NCBI GenBank assembly: GCA_002633025.1
Contig: NMRB01000716.1
Coordinates: 116,281 to 180,280 of the forward strand
Length of the DNA stretch: 64,000 bases
DNA from: Notospermus geniculatus
Taxonomy: Eukaryota > Nemertea > Pilidiophora > Heteronemertea > Lineidae
Direction of reading: 5' to 3'
In this document: positions 11,101 to 24,200 of the stretch, piece by piece
Layout of the letters: each line of letters starts with the position of its first letter
Position numbering within the stretch: the first letter of the stretch is position 1
The notes under the pieces: generated by a model
The model's database searches: none
What the model saw: the letters and a program-made list of their open reading frames with translations, nothing else
What the model was told of the DNA's origin: nothing
Made by a program: the position numbers and the translations under genes

Positions 11101-14100
11101 TGGATATCTCCATAACTCACTTTAAGAGCATTGAGTTCTTACTTTCTGGTAAATGAAGGCATGTGGTCTCTCCTTCTTTAGCCTGGACTTGCCATTGGGC
11201 TACCTCAGAACAAAATGTCCGCACCAGTTTCTCATCAACATCTCTGAAACAAACATGTCCAATTAGGTCCATCCAAGGGTAAACAAAGACAAAAGGACAT
11301 CTCCACTGCTGAAATAGCTGAGTTCGCACACTCTTCAAGCACTACACACAGTGTAGAAGGCCAAAGGCTTGTCAATGTCAATGTACAATTGTACTTTTAG
11401 AGTTCAAAAGAACTGTGTGACATATCAGTATGATGGCAGACCCTTCCCTGACTTCGATTCTTTGTTTTAGTCCCCTTCTCTGTATAAAATTTACCGATCC
11501 ACTCCTTGAAAGAATGCAGCTGTTTTCAGTTGTTTTTTCACTTCTTTTTCTTGTTCATCATTGAGGTAGGAGACACCTGTGTAGATAAACTAGAAAACAC
11601 AACAGATGGAGAATGAAATGTGCGAGTTTCAGATCAAACAAAGTGGTCTCTCAACCGGGAATCCTAGCCTGATCCACAACCAACAGATCAACCCAGGAGG
11701 AACAAGACTGCTTGATTGACCTCTAGTAATTTGCAGTTGTCCATGTTGAAGTACGGTAAGTGTACTCACTCTGTTAAAATCAAAGTTATGCTTCACCAAG
11801 AATTCCATCGAGGATGACTGAAAACAGATGAGATATCACATCAAGTGCAAATTAAGTCATGTGAGTGAACAAAGTTATCATGACATCACCAATGAGCATT
11901 CATTGTTAAATGTGACACTATGGTAAGTGCATAATTTTCTTATTAGAATGTTGATTGATGAGAGCTTGCTTGACGAGGCGGTGAAGACAAGTGTTTAGTG
12001 TGTTACCTGGCAGAGGAAGCGTTGATCTACTGGTCCAAATGACTGAGGGAAGAGGTAGATATTGAATGTATGTGAAATGTACCTAGAAGAGTGGGGGAAA
12101 ATATCAATGAAATAGTAAAACAAACAGCCATATACCCCTATCCAAACTTTTTAAATTTATTTTGAATGACCAACTAAATCACTCAATCCTCCACTCCACA
12201 CAAACTATGGTCGCCAGGTCCAGAAATCCTGCAGATGAAAATGTGACAAATTTGGAAGCTTCCTTTTTGCATCAGAGATATAGGCCCGTATTCAATAAGG
12301 GCGTTTAGCTAAATCAGCGTACAAATTCTGCATTACACAGGTTATATAGGCCTAGAAACTATTGTTCTACGTTCTGTGAGCTGCCTGATCCCTGGCATTT
12401 TACCCACGCGATGATTACACGCGTCTAACATTCCTGCGTCTTAGTGTGGGAGGACAATAGAAAGTGTTGGAAAAATTCTAGACAAGCCTTCCTGATCGTT
12501 CAACATTTCCTTCATGCTCTTTGACTTAGACGCAGGATAGTTAGACGCGTGTGATTATCCTGCGGGTAAACGCCTCTGGTGAACCACCGTACAGACATCA
12601 GACAATAGTTTTCTAGGCCTTTAACCTTGTGTAATGCAGAATTTGTACGCTGATTAGGCCAAAACACCCTTAAACGTGCGATGATCACCCTTATTGAATA
12701 CGGGCCCAACAGTCTTTTCTGGTCTCTCCAACTGAAAAGTGCCTGAGGAAGACCCCGTTTGGGGTCGAAAATTCGCAAGTTTCTGGAATTTGACTTCTTG
12801 ATATTTATCAGAGATGAACAGATCAGAATGCTGTGTGTTATTCATCCATAACTTCAGTGTACCAATATCATTCACTCACTCACTTTGACTTCTCCTTTTT
12901 TTGAGAAATGAATACTGACAATCCTGAAAAACAGATTAGAATATATTTTTTCTGATAAAAACACTGCTGAACTGGTACAATCATATCTATCCACCATGAT
13001 TTTTAAGCATCTCATTTTGAAGTGAGAGTATACACCATTGATGATCAGCTGGTGACCAAGCTTGAAATTGCAGCGGACACTTGGTGATATCAAAGTGTTT
13101 ATTCTGTATCTTACCAATCTGTGAAGGGGCGATCTGCATCACAGTCCTTCGGAGCTTTTTATACCTGTCCTCTCCAGTATCAAAGAGGCTGAAAGTAGAA
13201 TATAGTTTCAAACCTTTTTAGCAGAAGGAAGACAATATTAATACCTGTCACTGATTAGGTGAACCACGGAGCAGTAAGAATCAAAATCATTCACCTTGTG
13301 AGATCACAGCAGTAAAATCAAGATAATTCATACATAAAAGAAAATGAAAGTGTATACAGTACCAGTACAGGTACCATACCATACTTCATTTGTCATTCCA
13401 GGTAAAACCTACCCTGTCTAATGAACAAAAAATGCAGTTCAACCTACCTTGGTGTGTTAGCAGCAGATGATCTCAATCCAGTAAATTCAGAATCAAGCAC
13501 TGAAAAGATAGCAATTGTTGAAGTCCAAGTGAATGGATCACTCTGTGTACAGGACAACAAACAATCCCGTCCCCGGCCAAGCCACAGGCCTACATCAGAT
13601 TTATATGCATCGTTCCAGGCTGGCCTGCCCCTGGACCCGAGGGGTTTCCAGGTGATATTATGGCATTGTATTTCTATGTAGGCCTATGGTCAGGATGGGC
13701 ACAACTTGTTGAAGAGACTGAGGCCAAGTGCAACATTGGATCATCCCCTCTACTAAGATGGAATAAACTGCAACTTGTTGACAACAGGCAGGGGACACGG
13801 AGAGTTTAAATGTGTTGATCTATCTGCCACCCTTTCCCAAATGGCCGGGGCTATTCGTACCATGACGGTGCAAATAACGCCGAACCAGATCTTATTCGTA
13901 CCGTGACGGTGTGAATAGTGCGCCGCCGGTTCTTATTCATACCGTGACGGTGTGAATAGTGCAGGAATATCTCTTATTTACACCGTCACGGTGGGAATAG
14001 TGCGTGGAGATTGATTATTCGTACCGTGACGGTGATGTATAATTTCTGCACCGTAACTCGGACAGTGCGACTGTGGGCAGCAGATCTAAAATGATATTTT

Positions 14101-14948
14101 AGCCTGGGCAATTTTTTTCCTTTGACGGGCGGGGTCTCCAGTGATCCCATCTTTCACAGTTAATGATGAAATGTTGGCCTCTGCTGTCTGATGATAAAAT
14201 ATTTTTCATAGGCCTAGGCTAGGCCTAGTAGGGCTATAGGCCCTAATTTTTTTGAAACAAAAAATTGGCTCAAGAATTACACAGTTCCCCGTTTTCCGAC
14301 AGTCACACGGATCGATATCACGATATCGATAAAAAGACGAAAAGAAGAATAAGGAGGTGAAAGAAGAACTAAAATAAAATAAAAGAAGAACTGTCTAACG
14401 GGACTCGAACCCGCGACCTTCCGTTTGATAATCACCCACGCAAACCACTCGGCCACTGAGGCTCATGCGGCGAACTGGGAATCATTAGATACTTTAGTAG
14501 GCCTACCTTGCCCAAAAGCATTGACTATAATTTACTTTTTTTCCTGGTAGTGGTTGTAAATTAACGTTTTCATCAAGAATATTGAAAAAAAATCTGGCAT
14601 TGTGCGAGATGATACCGGTAACTTCAAATGCCTTGAATGAAGCTCTCTGATTGGCTGTTTACGACGGTGTGAATAAGATCTGGTTTGGCGTTATTTGCAC
14701 CGTGACGGTACGAATAGCCAGTGCGTTCCCAAATATGGGGAAACACTGACATACAGTAACACTTGCAGATGTTTCACCAGCTCCATAACACACGCGTAGG
14801 GCCTACATGAATGTATTGATAGGCCTGCCCTAGCATGCCTAGGTAAACAACAAATTTCAACCACTGTACCAATAAAATCTGCGCTTCTGATTGCCTCCAC
14901 CATGGTTTCATAATGATCTTCAAAGTTATTTCTGTCAACATCAACCAT
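8165..14948 (-). CDS. PNLDC1: PARN-like DEDD 3'-5' exonuclease, piRNA trimmer PNLDC1
   Basis: PNLDC1 trims piRNA precursor 3' ends at the mitochondrial surface in germ cells. Minus-strand exons are 14948-14870, 13499-13448, 13188-13115, 12923-12884, 12082-12007, 11817-11770, 11589-11495, 11243-11143, 11007-10748, 10571-10507, 10319-10252, 10044-9988, 9807-9765, 9468-9369, 9172-9083, 8744-8656, 8484-8386 and 8231-8165. Phases match except around the gap. Exon 2 holds the first catalytic pair (LDSEFTGL). The late motif HEAGYDAYMTG is in 10044-9988. The last exon encodes a hydrophobic segment, matching the C-terminal membrane anchor that separates PNLDC1 from PARN. About 70-80 residues including the expected GHNxxxD motif are missing at the N at 10608. 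Exon 11007-10748 needs one base fewer in the T6 run at 10809-10814 to stay open. I chose the start at 14948 by similarity; an in-frame ATG also lies at 14972. Confidence 0.9.
10608..10608. other. Assembly gap (single N) inside PNLDC1
   Basis: The single N lies between the exon ending at 10748 and the exon starting at 10571, exactly where the central nuclease exons should be. The other three Ns also fall at abrupt sequence changes, so they probably stand for collapsed gaps of unknown length. Confidence 0.6.
12283..12707. mobile_element. MITE with GGCCCGTATTCAATAAGGG ends
   Basis: The inverted termini GGCCCGTATTCAATAAGG and CCTTATTGAATACGGGCC enclose about 425 bp with mirrored interior (CAGCGTACAAATTCTGCATTAC). 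It lies in a PNLDC1 intron. Shorter relatives are at 29248-29381 and 63622-63906. Confidence 0.85.
13849..14719. mobile_element. TIR element with internal tandem repeats and a tRNA-like insert
   Basis: The ends (GGCTATTCGTACC.TGACGG and mirror) extend for about 50 bp as an imperfect inverted repeat. The left part contains about five degenerate copies of a ~45-bp unit built on TATTCGTACCGTGACGGTG..GAATAGTGC. The element occupies intron 1 of PNLDC1 and includes the tRNA-like sequence at 14394-14462. Confidence 0.8.
14394..14462 (-). tRNA. tRNA-like sequence with A and B boxes, probably a pseudogene or SINE
   Basis: On the minus strand an A-box-like TGGCCGAGTGGTT and a perfect B box GGTTCGAGTCC are spaced as in a tRNA. 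The acceptor arms pair poorly and no clean anticodon stem could be drawn, so a functional tRNA is unlikely. Its position inside a transposon suggests a captured or SINE-derived copy. Confidence 0.45.
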
Positions 14949-15243
14949 TGCTAAATGAATTGTTCGGCACAAACAAACAGAAATTGTCGATCGATTGACT
15001 AGGATAGGATATTTCTAACTGTTCGGTGAACCTGCCATGTGCTATGTTTCTAAAAATAAACCCATTTCCTGGAAATTAGTCTACACTCTCCCCTGCGGAG
15101 GAAGAAAAGTTGAACTTCTGACCAATCAAAACGTCTGTAAGATCCAACGTTCGGCGAGTAAATAGTGATGGCGGAGTGCGAAATTTTTCACTTTTTCCAG
15201 CGAAAATGACAAATAAATCCGATTAACAAAGAAAGTAGCCAAT
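14949..15243. promoter_or_regulatory. Shared head-to-head promoter of PNLDC1 and TCTN2
   Basis: Only 295 bp separate the inferred start codons of PNLDC1 (minus) and TCTN2 (plus), so both promoters and 5' UTRs must lie here. One CCAAT box is at 15122-15126. I looked for an RFX X-box, common in ciliary genes, and found no good match. Confidence 0.65.
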
Positions 15244-18200
15244 ATGGATGGAGTCAAAGTGCACCTGCTGGCAGCACTTCTTATTCTTCTTTTAGAAAAC
15301 CCCGCATTTGTATTCAGTCAAGGTAAGAAACTTCGAAATTCTTATTTTAAAGAGTTCTGAATTGCCGTTTCCAATGTAAACATCATGGCATCCATGCATC
15401 ATGCATGACCATCCACATCAGATAGAATACTTGAGCCTCCTATGCTGCTGTGCTCCTTCTAAATAAAAATCCAGTGTCCCCCTTACCAAACTTAAGACAG
15501 TCCACTCTGGAGATGCATATCATCTGAAATACCGATAACATGATAACGCTGTTTATTTATTCTTCCCAAATGATTGCATGCTCCTCTTTGCAAAATGCTT
15601 TTACAGAAAATTTTGGCATTCTTTTGGTGAGGAGTGAAAACTGCCCTGTGCATCAAATGTACAGTGCACTCAGTGCAATGTCATGATGTATTGTGACAAG
15701 GAGCATTACATTTACAAGTTACTTAGTGCCACCGTCCATGATAGATACCACACCAGGACGACAGGAGGATTAAGAAATCGGGGCCCGGTTGCACAAAAGC
15801 ATACTAGGCCTAGGCGTAGTATCATACTATCTCCTAGTTGGCTTCTAACTTTGTATTTTGCTCAGTTAGAAGCCCAAGGCTCAAAATAAGCGGTATCGCA
15901 TCGCAATTTGCGACAGAAAAATCAGAAAGTGCAATATGGACGAGGAGGTACATTTGCAAAATTGCTACACATATCGTTTTCAAGTAGAGACAGCTGTGGC
16001 TGGCCAGCAGCGGCCGTCGAGGAGTCAGTCAGTACATAGGCCTATAGTTCATCGGCAACTAAATGTAACAACACCAACCAAACCTCGCTTTTATGATTGT
16101 TACACATGAGTCACAGTATGTTCGCCATGCATGAGTGAGTGTTGTTGTGTGCGAGGTTGGCATCAACAGCCATGCAAGATGGCTTCCGCTGTTGAACATG
16201 TTGAATGGAGAAAAAAGTTGCTACACAAAGTACCAAAATTGCGAATCAAGTGGAACCCTTGATTGGCAATTTTGCTACACAAGTAAAAAAAGTTATTTTG
16301 AGCCTTGAAGCCAACTAGGAGATAGAATGATACTACGCCTAGTATGCTTTTGTGCAACCGGGCACTGCTGTCTGTGTTAAAAAAAAACTGCAACTTCCGC
16401 TTTGAACACTGTCCTTTAATCTAGCCTAGCCCAACCCACCATCAGAAGCTGCAAGAAAGGATGTCATGTCTCAGTCTGTCCTTTTTAGGCTAGTGCTGCA
16501 AAAATATCTCTTTATTCCAATTCAGGTACAAATCCAGGCCCATTTTCCAACACAGGGAAAGTAACAATTGACAAGAGCAACTTGGCTGTATTCACCCTAT
16601 CCAGAAATGAAAACAGTGGAAATGTGCCTGTCTCAGTATCTGCTACCACTGCCTTTGAAAGTGATGTAGGTATAGTCTAATGTCTTGTGATAGTTCAATG
16701 CTTGCTTAGCTCAATTCCCATGTGGATTGGTCTGAGTTGATATAAACATGATTCTAAACCTTTTTTCAGGTGGTTGTGACTTGTGTAACTAGCCAAGCAG
16801 CATCAGATATTGGTTATACGAATGTTACGTTTACAGCGGGAGGTACCATCGCGAAGCCCCCTGTTGGAACTAATACAAAAACAGGAAGTGTGCCATTCAC
16901 GTAAGATCTTTTTGAATACATTTTGTGAGCCATGTGTCAAATTTGAGTCTTGACGAGAAAGAGCAACAAATCTTCCAGTCATTTTGGAATAAGTCAGCAT
17001 TTTGATCAGCCCGCTAGGTCAAGATGTAATCTGTTGTTGTGTGATCATGATTTTCAGTGTTACTGTTATTGTACTCAGTATTTTGAAGCATGGTTGGTTG
17101 GGTAGCTCAGTTCACAGTTTACCAGCAGTAAAAAATCATAGTCTTTCTTTTTTAAAGACCTGCTTATCTCATTCCAATTTCTAGGGTGAATCGTGAGGGC
17201 CGTCGTATTCTGAAGCATGGTTGGTTGGGTAGCTCAGTTCACAGTTTACCAGCAGTAAAAAATCATAGTCTTTCTTTTTTAAAGACGTGCTTATCTCATT
17301 CCAATTTCTAGGGTGAATCGTGAGGGCCGTCCTATTCTTGTCACCTGTTCAGCTTCATCAACACCTGCCGATGCCAAACATATTCCCCAGTTCACAAAGT
17401 CAGGGAGTGATTCAATGTAAGTAATACACAAAAATGATTTTGTTGTGTATCTTTCACTGTTTTAGAGGTGGGTCCTCTTCTTCTTTCCTGTAGTGAAAAG
17501 AAGAATATTGTTCTTTTTCAAATACAACATATACATGTAGCTGAAACAGCATACCTTTTTCCACATTGAATGGTTGCCCTGCCTCCCATTAGATTCTAAC
17601 ATATTGTCTCTGTGATTACCCACTGAAAAAGAAAAACATGAACTAATACCTCAAAAGACCAAATTTCGTGTAGTGACTTGTATTTACCAATCCATTTCAG
17701 ATACATACAAGTTAAAGAACCTGCCACTGTCCATTTTTGTGTCAAGACAATTACAGTGCCTCACATCACTGGGGTAACTAGTGGTACTTTCAAGCTCCAA
17801 TTTAGGTAAGGTTTAGTACCGTACTCTGCATCAGTTCTGCAGCCGTGGAGTGCTAAATGTGGTTTATCAGAGATATTTTGTAAGATGTTTGTTATATGCT
17901 ACCCTGTTATGGTGCCAATTTGTTGTGTTGTGTTCTTCAGTTGGACTTGTTCAACTCCTGTGGACTGAGACTATATCTATTCCCTTGTTGATTTCAGTGA
18001 TAAAATTGCTGTAGATAATGTGACGGTGTCATGTTCAACCTGTACAACGTGTCCAAATACTCCTTTTGGTGAGTACCATCTCCATTCCATTTTTTTCTTG
18101 TGTAGAGACGATATGGCCCATTTATCTTAATTTCACATCTGACCAAACAAGTGAATCTAACATGTAAAGTCATTTGGAAACTTGCTGCAACATCTGTATT

Positions 18201-21200
18201 TTGTATGATCCCAGTGAATGACAAATCAGTTGTCAGGACAACTGATTTTCCCAAACAGACAAGTAATTTCCTCCAATCCGCCGTTGTCTGTTGGACAGCT
18301 GCCCTAAGAGCCCACCTTATCATGAAATGTTGATGTATTCTAACATCTATCTAGGTCTACGGACAATCAGCATTTGATGCGGACAACCAGCTTCTGGAAT
18401 TCAGGTTGTCCACGGACAACCTGAATTCCAGAAGTTGGTTGACAAATCATTTTTTTGCTGGTTGTCACAACCAGCAAAAAACTGATTTGTCATTCTCTGA
18501 TGTCAGTCATTGCATCATCATGAGCTGGATTCAGGTCTATGTCCCTTGCTCCTTGCTTCCATACAAGTGTGGCACTTAGTCCTGTGGCCTGATACATGTG
18601 CCTGATTTCAATGGCTGATTTATAAGGCAATGAAGTAATATGATGCAGAAAGTTTCTCACACCACCTGCTCTATAGATTTAACATGTGTTCTTGGCTTGT
18701 CACCCTTTCTGTCTTGAATCGGTTATCGGTTGCTTTTGTTTCACGTAGTTGGTTGACCCTGATGTCTTCACAGGTGTTCTCTCTCAGGCCTGCCTCTCTC
18801 TACTCAGTCACGACACATGCTATCATAAATATGATAAAGTTGTAATTTTACAAGAACAAATAGTGATATCCTGGCACCACCTGTTCATGATTGGATCTGT
18901 TCTGACATGTTTGACTTTATCTATCAATACTATAGGCATTTTTCATTGATTTACCGGGTAATCAATACTGCAAACCGTGATATTTTCGCGACGCTAAATG
19001 TTTTTCAAAACAACTCGATGTCATTCGGGCGCGACAACCGTTTTGAAAACGCTTTGGTGACGGTAGTGTGGCACAGTCGTTTTTGGTCGAAAGCGTTTTC
19101 CGTAAAACGTTTTACGGAAAACGCTTTCAAGTCGGTTTCAGTGTGAACACAGCTTAGAACTTCTGTACAAACTGCAAGTCTGTGTGTGGGTACTACTACT
19201 TTATAATGTATGGCAGCAACATGGACTGACACGGAGATGGATTTCCAAGATCACACACTCTGCAGGTCTGTCTTCACAATCTGCAACATTGTGGGATACT
19301 TGCAAAATTACCTCTCGCTGGAGAGGTGTAGAAATAATAACACAATGATTGGAATTGATTTGATGTGAATTGTATTCTCTATCAAACTTGTCTAAGATTT
19401 TTCCTGTGCATTGAAGTTACATTGTGAATAAGATCTACTAAAATCTACATGTAACTGAGTTGAACAATGGCCTGTTAGTTGTTACATGGGACCTGGTCAC
19501 CAGGTCATCCAAACCCCCATGAAGTTTCCGTGGGACCCGGTGACCGGGTCCTGTATAATGGAAGGTTTAAGTTGGAACAGATTTTTGTTAAAACAGTTTA
19601 CGGATAAAACGGTTTTGAAAATATGGGCCTCCGTATGCTGGTGACCATACATGCCAGTAACGAAAGGGTTAAATACAACAACGCCATGGTTTTTCTTCCT
19701 CAGATGTTTGATTTGAAGCCATGTTTCTGAGTATTTTGATATGCTTATTTAAGTACATGTATAAACCAGTCCAAGAAGATTAAGAAATAACAGTGGATTC
19801 CATTCCACATCTGATGCCCATCAATCATCACTACTGATGTACATGTAAGACAGTCCATGCATTCCACTAGTCAAAGTGTCCACCAGAGGCTATTGCAATA
19901 TTTTCTCCCTCTCCGTTTGGTAAATAGTCCAAGAACCAGATTCTGTCAGTCATAAACAACAACTCGCCTTCTTGGAGAATATCTACTGCACCTTCACATG
20001 TCTCATTACAGGGGTGTTTAGGCAGGGCCTTCACCATGCTATCACCCTTTATCTGAGCGTACCAAATAAAAGGAGCCTCCAGCGGAATTGGTTTGAATTT
20101 TTTCCCAGAGTAATCTTTTGATATGAAGATCCAATTGTACTTTTGCATGTCAGAAGATGCTGGCAGGAAATACGGCCTATCGTAGTACTCCCTCAAACGT
20201 TTAGCCACAGGTGACATGCAGTTCTCCCAATGAGCGTAATAGTCAGTTAGGCCACTACTGGCCTTTTTCAGGAACAATTTGTTGTTGCTGTTGATGCCTC
20301 GGACATTGCTCGCAAAGTAACATCCACTGTAGTCTTTAATTTTGGGGGTTTTTAGAAACAGATCCGTCAGAAATGTAGTGTTGAAGAGTTTCCTTGCTGG
20401 CCAGTCGTCAGTGGCGTCACTGATGATGACAGGCAAGTCACGGTTCATGTACTTGTCAGTCAGGCGCTCTGGCGTGATATTGGCCTCACGGGGAATCTCT
20501 TTCAAACCTTCGCAAATCTCGCAGTCCTCTTGATATATACGTTCGCCTTCAAAATACGGGTTGTCCACCACACACGTCTTGTCGTAGAGGCTTTGCCAAT
20601 CCCAATATGGCAGCACATACTTGACGAGTGCAATGCGGCTGAATTTCAAGGCGACCTTGTAGGCTGGATCATAATGGATAAATCCATAGGCGATCAGCAA
20701 AATGACAGCAACCTTGATAGCCGTCAGGGCCAACCTCCGCCTGCTTGCCCTCTTCAACTTGTCCAACAATGGCCGTGCTCCGTGTTCTATTTCTAATGGA
20801 GTGTACCCCTTGGCAACAAAGAAATGGTGAATCGTCTGAATTTCTCTGTCAATCGCCGCAATTTTCTCATCAAGTGTCATTTGTTGCTCACTGCCAGCCT
20901 CATCAGCAGATGATTCAGTGGTGGTACCTTTTCCTTTTCTTGCCCGAATCTCTGAATCAGTCTTTCCTTTGGCAGCCATTTTCAGTTTACTCTATCTCTG
21001 TCTTCAAGCTGAAAAATACAAATACAATACAAAGATCATTAGACATGTATTTTGTAACTGCAGGATCAAGTTAGGCTGGCCTGTTGTTTCCATATTGGGT
21101 AATGTTTCTACCATGTTGTGGGGATTGTGGCCAGAAGTTAGGCCAACTACCAGGGGAAAAAAACAGAGACACTGTGTTATTAAAGTTATTTTGGGTCCTT

Positions 21201-24200
21201 CTAGACATATTAAAAGCATTTGCTGTGTTATCTTTGTGATCCTTGGAAATAGAAGTGAATTAAATGACCTAAATCTGAGGATGCTAATTGTAGCTAGTGT
21301 GCATACTGGGCAAGAAGTAATCATGAATCCACCAAGATGTCCTTCAAATCAAATCAAAAATTTTCATTTAGTTCTGGTTTACGCTTCACTCTTCAAAGCA
21401 ATCAGCCAAAATAATCAAATCAGTTTGGGGCTACGTGTACATCATCTTTATGTCGTCAAGTGAACCTATCAAGCGCACTGCTCATTGCCGTTGCCATGGT
21501 GACAAAGTGAGCAACACATAACCCTTATAAATCTTTCTCGGTCGTTGGTTGGTAGATGTCGACCTTAGCTGAAATCATCTGCCAGTACATGCCCACATAT
21601 CACATCACAAACAGAACCAGCAAAATATGAATAGAAATAAGTAAAGCACGACCAGTGTATAAATTACTAGTCTACTGCTCTCGCTATTGATACACACAGT
21701 GAAGGACCCAACACGATTGTGGGCCATGACAAAATCAATACAATATCACCACCAGACCATGACCTGCTGGCATGACTGGCAGCACGTTCCTCTAATGCAA
21801 AATATCAAGGAATGATCAGCAAGTTATATGTTGTGCAAAGGCAACATGACGAGCATTCACGTACAGATACCAGCATTCTTGAAAACAGTCGAGAAATTCC
21901 AAGCAAACATACCTGAAGCAGACGATATAATCAGTAGAATGCAACACCCGTAGCACTCAACAGTAATGATCAAACAACCTCCCTCTACCAAGCTTGCAAG
22001 GCAACTAACAGCAGAAGAATGACATGAATGAATATATAATGAGAAGCTTTTATTGATAATGTATTGGTGTGATTTGGTGTGATAGAAAACAGGAACTCTC
22101 GTAAGCCAACCAGATGGAACGAAGCTGTTAAGTTCGCAGGCACGATGAACTCGGCACGATAACTGAGTTGATAATGCCGTTTGATCAGTAATTAATGCAT
22201 TATCCATTATGTGCGGCTAAAAGGTCTGATTTCAAGACAACATCAAGCTTGTACAGCAGTTACCGGTACTGTGGGTACATAATACTACAAAATGATATTT
22301 GGTACCAACTGTTGGTGCAGTGAAAGGCAAAATCTTTGCTTTATTCTGTTCATCCACAGAAATTCTTGCCATAGCATTCCTCAAGTTGCTTGTGTAATAT
22401 TGTTTATTCTCATTACCTTGAAAGGCAAAGAAGACTCGGACCATTGTCAAATGTTCCGAGGGAGAGCATTTAAGAGTGCCGGACTCATGTCCAAGAGGGC
22501 GAGGGTTCAACTCCCAGTCATGTCACCTATGATTTTGCTCTCAGTCTCAACTGGTCTGAATGGGCTGCGTCAGAAAGATTTCTGGTGAGACTGGAGCACT
22601 AAATGTGAATCCGGTTTGAGATATACAGTGGAAAGTGCTATCTTGGTATATCAAAGACAAAGCCTCACATTACGATGAAGAACCGTCTCACTCGTCAAGT
22701 AGGCCTAAATCATGTCAATCTCTTGGTTTGTTTTCAGTTGCTGGTACTTCCCTCGCCATCACCATACCCAATGAACGTGCTGTGGTGGGAGATGATAGCA
22801 TTGAAGTGAGTTAATCTCGTTATTTCCCCTCTGTTCGTTTGTGGATAATAAATATTCTAGTGCCTGTATCAGGCAATGACAAGGCATGTGTAGTGGCGTA
22901 TTGGACATCTCACTCTGTTTCATTGCACATTGCGGTATTTCCTTCAAACACCATTAAGACGTACCGGTATGTAGCGATGTGTGTTATTGTCTGTGGATGG
23001 CAATGGGGAACTTTCCTGCCGTCAGGGGCCATGATGAGTTAGCAGTCCAAGAACATGATGAAATTTGACGTCACAGGGCAGAAATGCACACCACAGCATC
23101 ATCCATAATGATGTGGACGCCGTGGCTCGCGCATTTGACGTCAAAATTTTGCGACGTTCTTGGACAGCTAACAGGCGGCCTCTAACGGCAGGAAAGTATC
23201 CCATTACAAGAAGCTCGCTGCATGGATCCCAGTACTTGGATTCTTCCTGCTATTGGTAATGACTGCTTTTTTTCCAGATGACCTACAAATGGACAGGTCC
23301 TGGGTCAGATGTTGAGATCAAGTGTAAAGGAGAATCAGATAATAGTGGTAAACAATATCTTGCAACTTCCTCAGAAGGTGAGAGTCACTCCGTCAAACCT
23401 TGGGACTGACACTTAGTGGCAGATCCTGCATTTCATTAAAATGACAAGTTCCTAAAGAACTGTACATCATCAGCTGACATCATTGATGTGGAGGCTCGGA
23501 AAGTGATTGATAATTCTTTTTTGAAAGTGATTTTGTTTTTGTTTTGTCAGACTGTCATGGCTGTTGATTTGATTTCAGGCCCGTCTGCCATCTTCGCTTT
23601 TGATAAGGGAACCGTGTCTCTGCTCCCTTCACTACAAATTGTTAGGTCAACGAAATTTGAGAGTCTACTTGTTCTGGACTCTTTGCACCCTGAAGAGCTA
23701 ACCTTTGTTTGTACGCTGGAGCAGTACAATGACACGACAGCATTATCGGATGCGGCTAAGAACCCAAAGTGTGAGCCACTCCCAGTGACTCGAGCAGATG
23801 CTTCAAACACCACCGTGGCCGGTAGGTTTAACATTGGTCGATTCCTTCCTCTTTCATAGGACACTCAACGTTTTCATCAAATAAGCCTACAGTACAGGTC
23901 ACAATTGACGTCCCTACGGCTTCGCTTAAGTTACTCGTAAGGCCAGGGTTATTATATTCTTTGGTTTACGGGCACAAAGTTTCTGAGCCCAGGTGCGGAG
24001 GACGGAATAAAAATAAAAAAAAACTTAGGTTAAGTTCACTTTTTTCATTTTCAGCTTTAGAATGACAAGTTAGACAAATCGGAGGAAAACAAATTGTTAG
24101 GTCAACGAAATTTGAGAGTCTACTTGTTCTGGACTCTTTGCACCCTGAAGAGCTAACCTTTGTTTGTACGCTGGAGCAGTACAATGACACGACAGCATTA

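Noticed and set aside
14394-14462. Functional tRNA gene
   Set aside because: The A and B boxes are good but the acceptor and anticodon stems do not pair, and it sits in a transposon.
17184-17310. First copy of the TCTN2 exon 4 acceptor as the true site
   Set aside because: Translation from it meets a stop at the second acceptor, whereas the second site gives an open exon in phase with both neighbours.
21857-22207. 116-codon minus frame upstream of the cupin-like gene
   Set aside because: A good donor at 21911 cuts it, and composition is not protein-like; better read as a 5' UTR exon.
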